Assembly (NCBI GenBank): GCA_036271875.1
Contig: DATAZU010000038.1
Location: forward strand, 1 to 64,000
DNA length: 64,000 bases
Reading direction: 5' to 3'
Source: Galbitalea sp036271875
GTDB taxonomy: Bacteria; Actinomycetota; Actinomycetes; Actinomycetales; Microbacteriaceae
Each line of letters begins with the position of its first letter. Positions within the stretch are counted from its first letter, which is position 1. The notes beneath the pieces are model-generated. The model saw only the letters and a list, made by a program, of their open reading frames with translations, made no database searches and was not told where the DNA came from. The position numbers were made by a program, and so were the translations under genes. Positions 63,413-64,000 of this stretch are shown piece after piece.

Positions 63413-64000
63413 TCAGCACTCAACGACGTTGACCGCGAGCCCGCCCATGGCCGTCTCCTTGTACTTCGAGCTCATGTCGTCGCCGGTCTGTCGCATCGTG
63501 GCGATGACTTCGTCGAGCGAGACCCGGTGAACGCCGTCGCCCCACAGCGCCATTCTCGATGCGTTGATTGCCTGAGCTGCAGCAATTGCATTCCGCTCAA
63601 TGCACGGAATCTGAACCAGACCTCCGACCGGATCGCAGGTTAGTCCCAGGTTGTGTTCCATCGCGATTTCGGCGGCGTTCTCAACCTGTCGCGGGGTTCC
63701 GCCCATGACTTCCGCGAGGCCCGCCGCGGCCATGGAGGATGCGGATCCAACTTCACCCTGGCATCCCATCTCCGCGCCGGAAATGGATGCGCGCTCCTTG
63801 TACAGAACGCCGACGGCGCCGGCCGCAAGCAGGAAGGTCACTGCTGCCGCGTCGCGGTCCGCTGCGTCCGCGTCCTGCATTCCCGGTGCGTAGTGGGTCG
63901 CGTAGTAGAGGGCGGCAGGGATAATGCCGGCCGCGCCATTGGTTGGGGCGGTGACCACGCGACCGCCGGACGCATTTTCTTCGTTGACGGCGAGAGCGAT
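63413..64000 (-). CDS. sdaA: L-serine dehydratase, C-terminal part (truncated by window edge)
   Basis: The visible 195 residues match the alpha domain of single-chain L-serine ammonia-lyase, which converts L-serine to pyruvate and ammonia with a 4Fe-4S cluster. Seen are NEENASGGRVVTAPTNGAAG, SGAEMGCQGEVGSASSMAAA, LTCDPVGGLVQIPCIERNA (three of the cluster Cys) and the end KYKETAMGGLAVNVVEC. The gene continues past the right edge, so the start is not visible. Confidence 0.95.
   Translation of the reverse strand: MALAVNEENASGGRVVTAPTNGAAGIIPAALYYATHYAPGMQDADAADRDAAAVTFLLAAGAVGVLYKERASISGAEMGCQGEVGSASSMAAAGLAEVMGGTPRQVENAAEIAMEHNLGLTCDPVGGLVQIPCIERNAIAAAQAINASRMALWGDGVHRVSLDEVIATMRQTGDDMSSKYKETAMGGLAVNVVEC

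Overview
The window is a high-GC (roughly 65% by eye) stretch of actinobacterial chromosome, most likely from the family Microbacteriaceae. Three things point there: frequent GTG starts, a DUF222/HNH endonuclease gene of the type abundant in that group, and a conserved backbone. Read on the minus strand from right to left, that backbone is metG, tatD, rsmA, ispE, an ABC-F gene, tRNA-Gln, glmU, prs, rplY, pth, mfd, mazG, eno, divIC and DUF501. This is the usual actinobacterial order. No rRNA, insertion sequence, prophage or CRISPR array was seen, and one tRNA gene (Gln, TTG) was found.

Layout. 1-9.9 kb (minus): type II NADH dehydrogenase, a subtilisin-like protease, DUF501, a DivIC/FtsB-like division protein, enolase, HisRS, a TetR regulator, MazG and a FUSC membrane protein. 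10-25.5 kb: an accessory block holding a DHA2 exporter, an 886-aa secreted/membrane protein, a CPBP protease and an esterase. It also holds a nucleic-acid-processing cluster (NERD-UvrD helicase, SRA-HNH endonuclease, VOC protein, NERD nuclease), a MarR/hydrolase divergon, a PH-domain protein, an MFS exporter and a lipoprotein. 25.6-32.5 kb: mfd, an NAD-dependent epimerase-like gene, pth and rplY. 33-40.6 kb: a divergent glucuronate regulon (LacI-type regulator and UxaC on plus; two TIM-barrel isomerases, a Gfo/Idh/MocA oxidoreductase, fructuronate reductase and mannonate dehydratase on minus). Five of its seven genes are joined to the next by exact 4-nt overlaps in the minus unit, and the other two overlap likewise. 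40.6-44.9 kb: TetR/DHA2 divergon, gnd and a small membrane protein. 45-52.5 kb: prs-glmU, a ribose/xylose-type ABC importer with a ROK regulator, and tRNA-Gln. 52.7-64 kb: MarR, ABC-F, ispE, quinone oxidoreductase, rsmA, tatD, metG, a TetR-controlled membrane protein, a DUF222/HNH gene, an unknown gene and the 3' part of an L-serine dehydratase gene.

Three layers of non-coding structure run through the window. (1) A 24-bp partly symmetric repeat, with 18-bp tandem expansions, occurs at ten or more loci, six of them inside reading frames that stay open. (2) Several families of inverted-repeat elements sit at gene ends. Two copies of one are both 88 nt, two copies of another are both 78 nt, and the core hairpin of a third is 37 nt at both sites. 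(3) Many genes have a TANNNT -10 box 6-7 nt before the start codon, which predicts widespread leaderless mRNAs. The hexamer GGATGC/GCATCC is also far more frequent than base composition predicts.

Functional assignments come from recognisable motifs and gene order read by eye. No database search was run.
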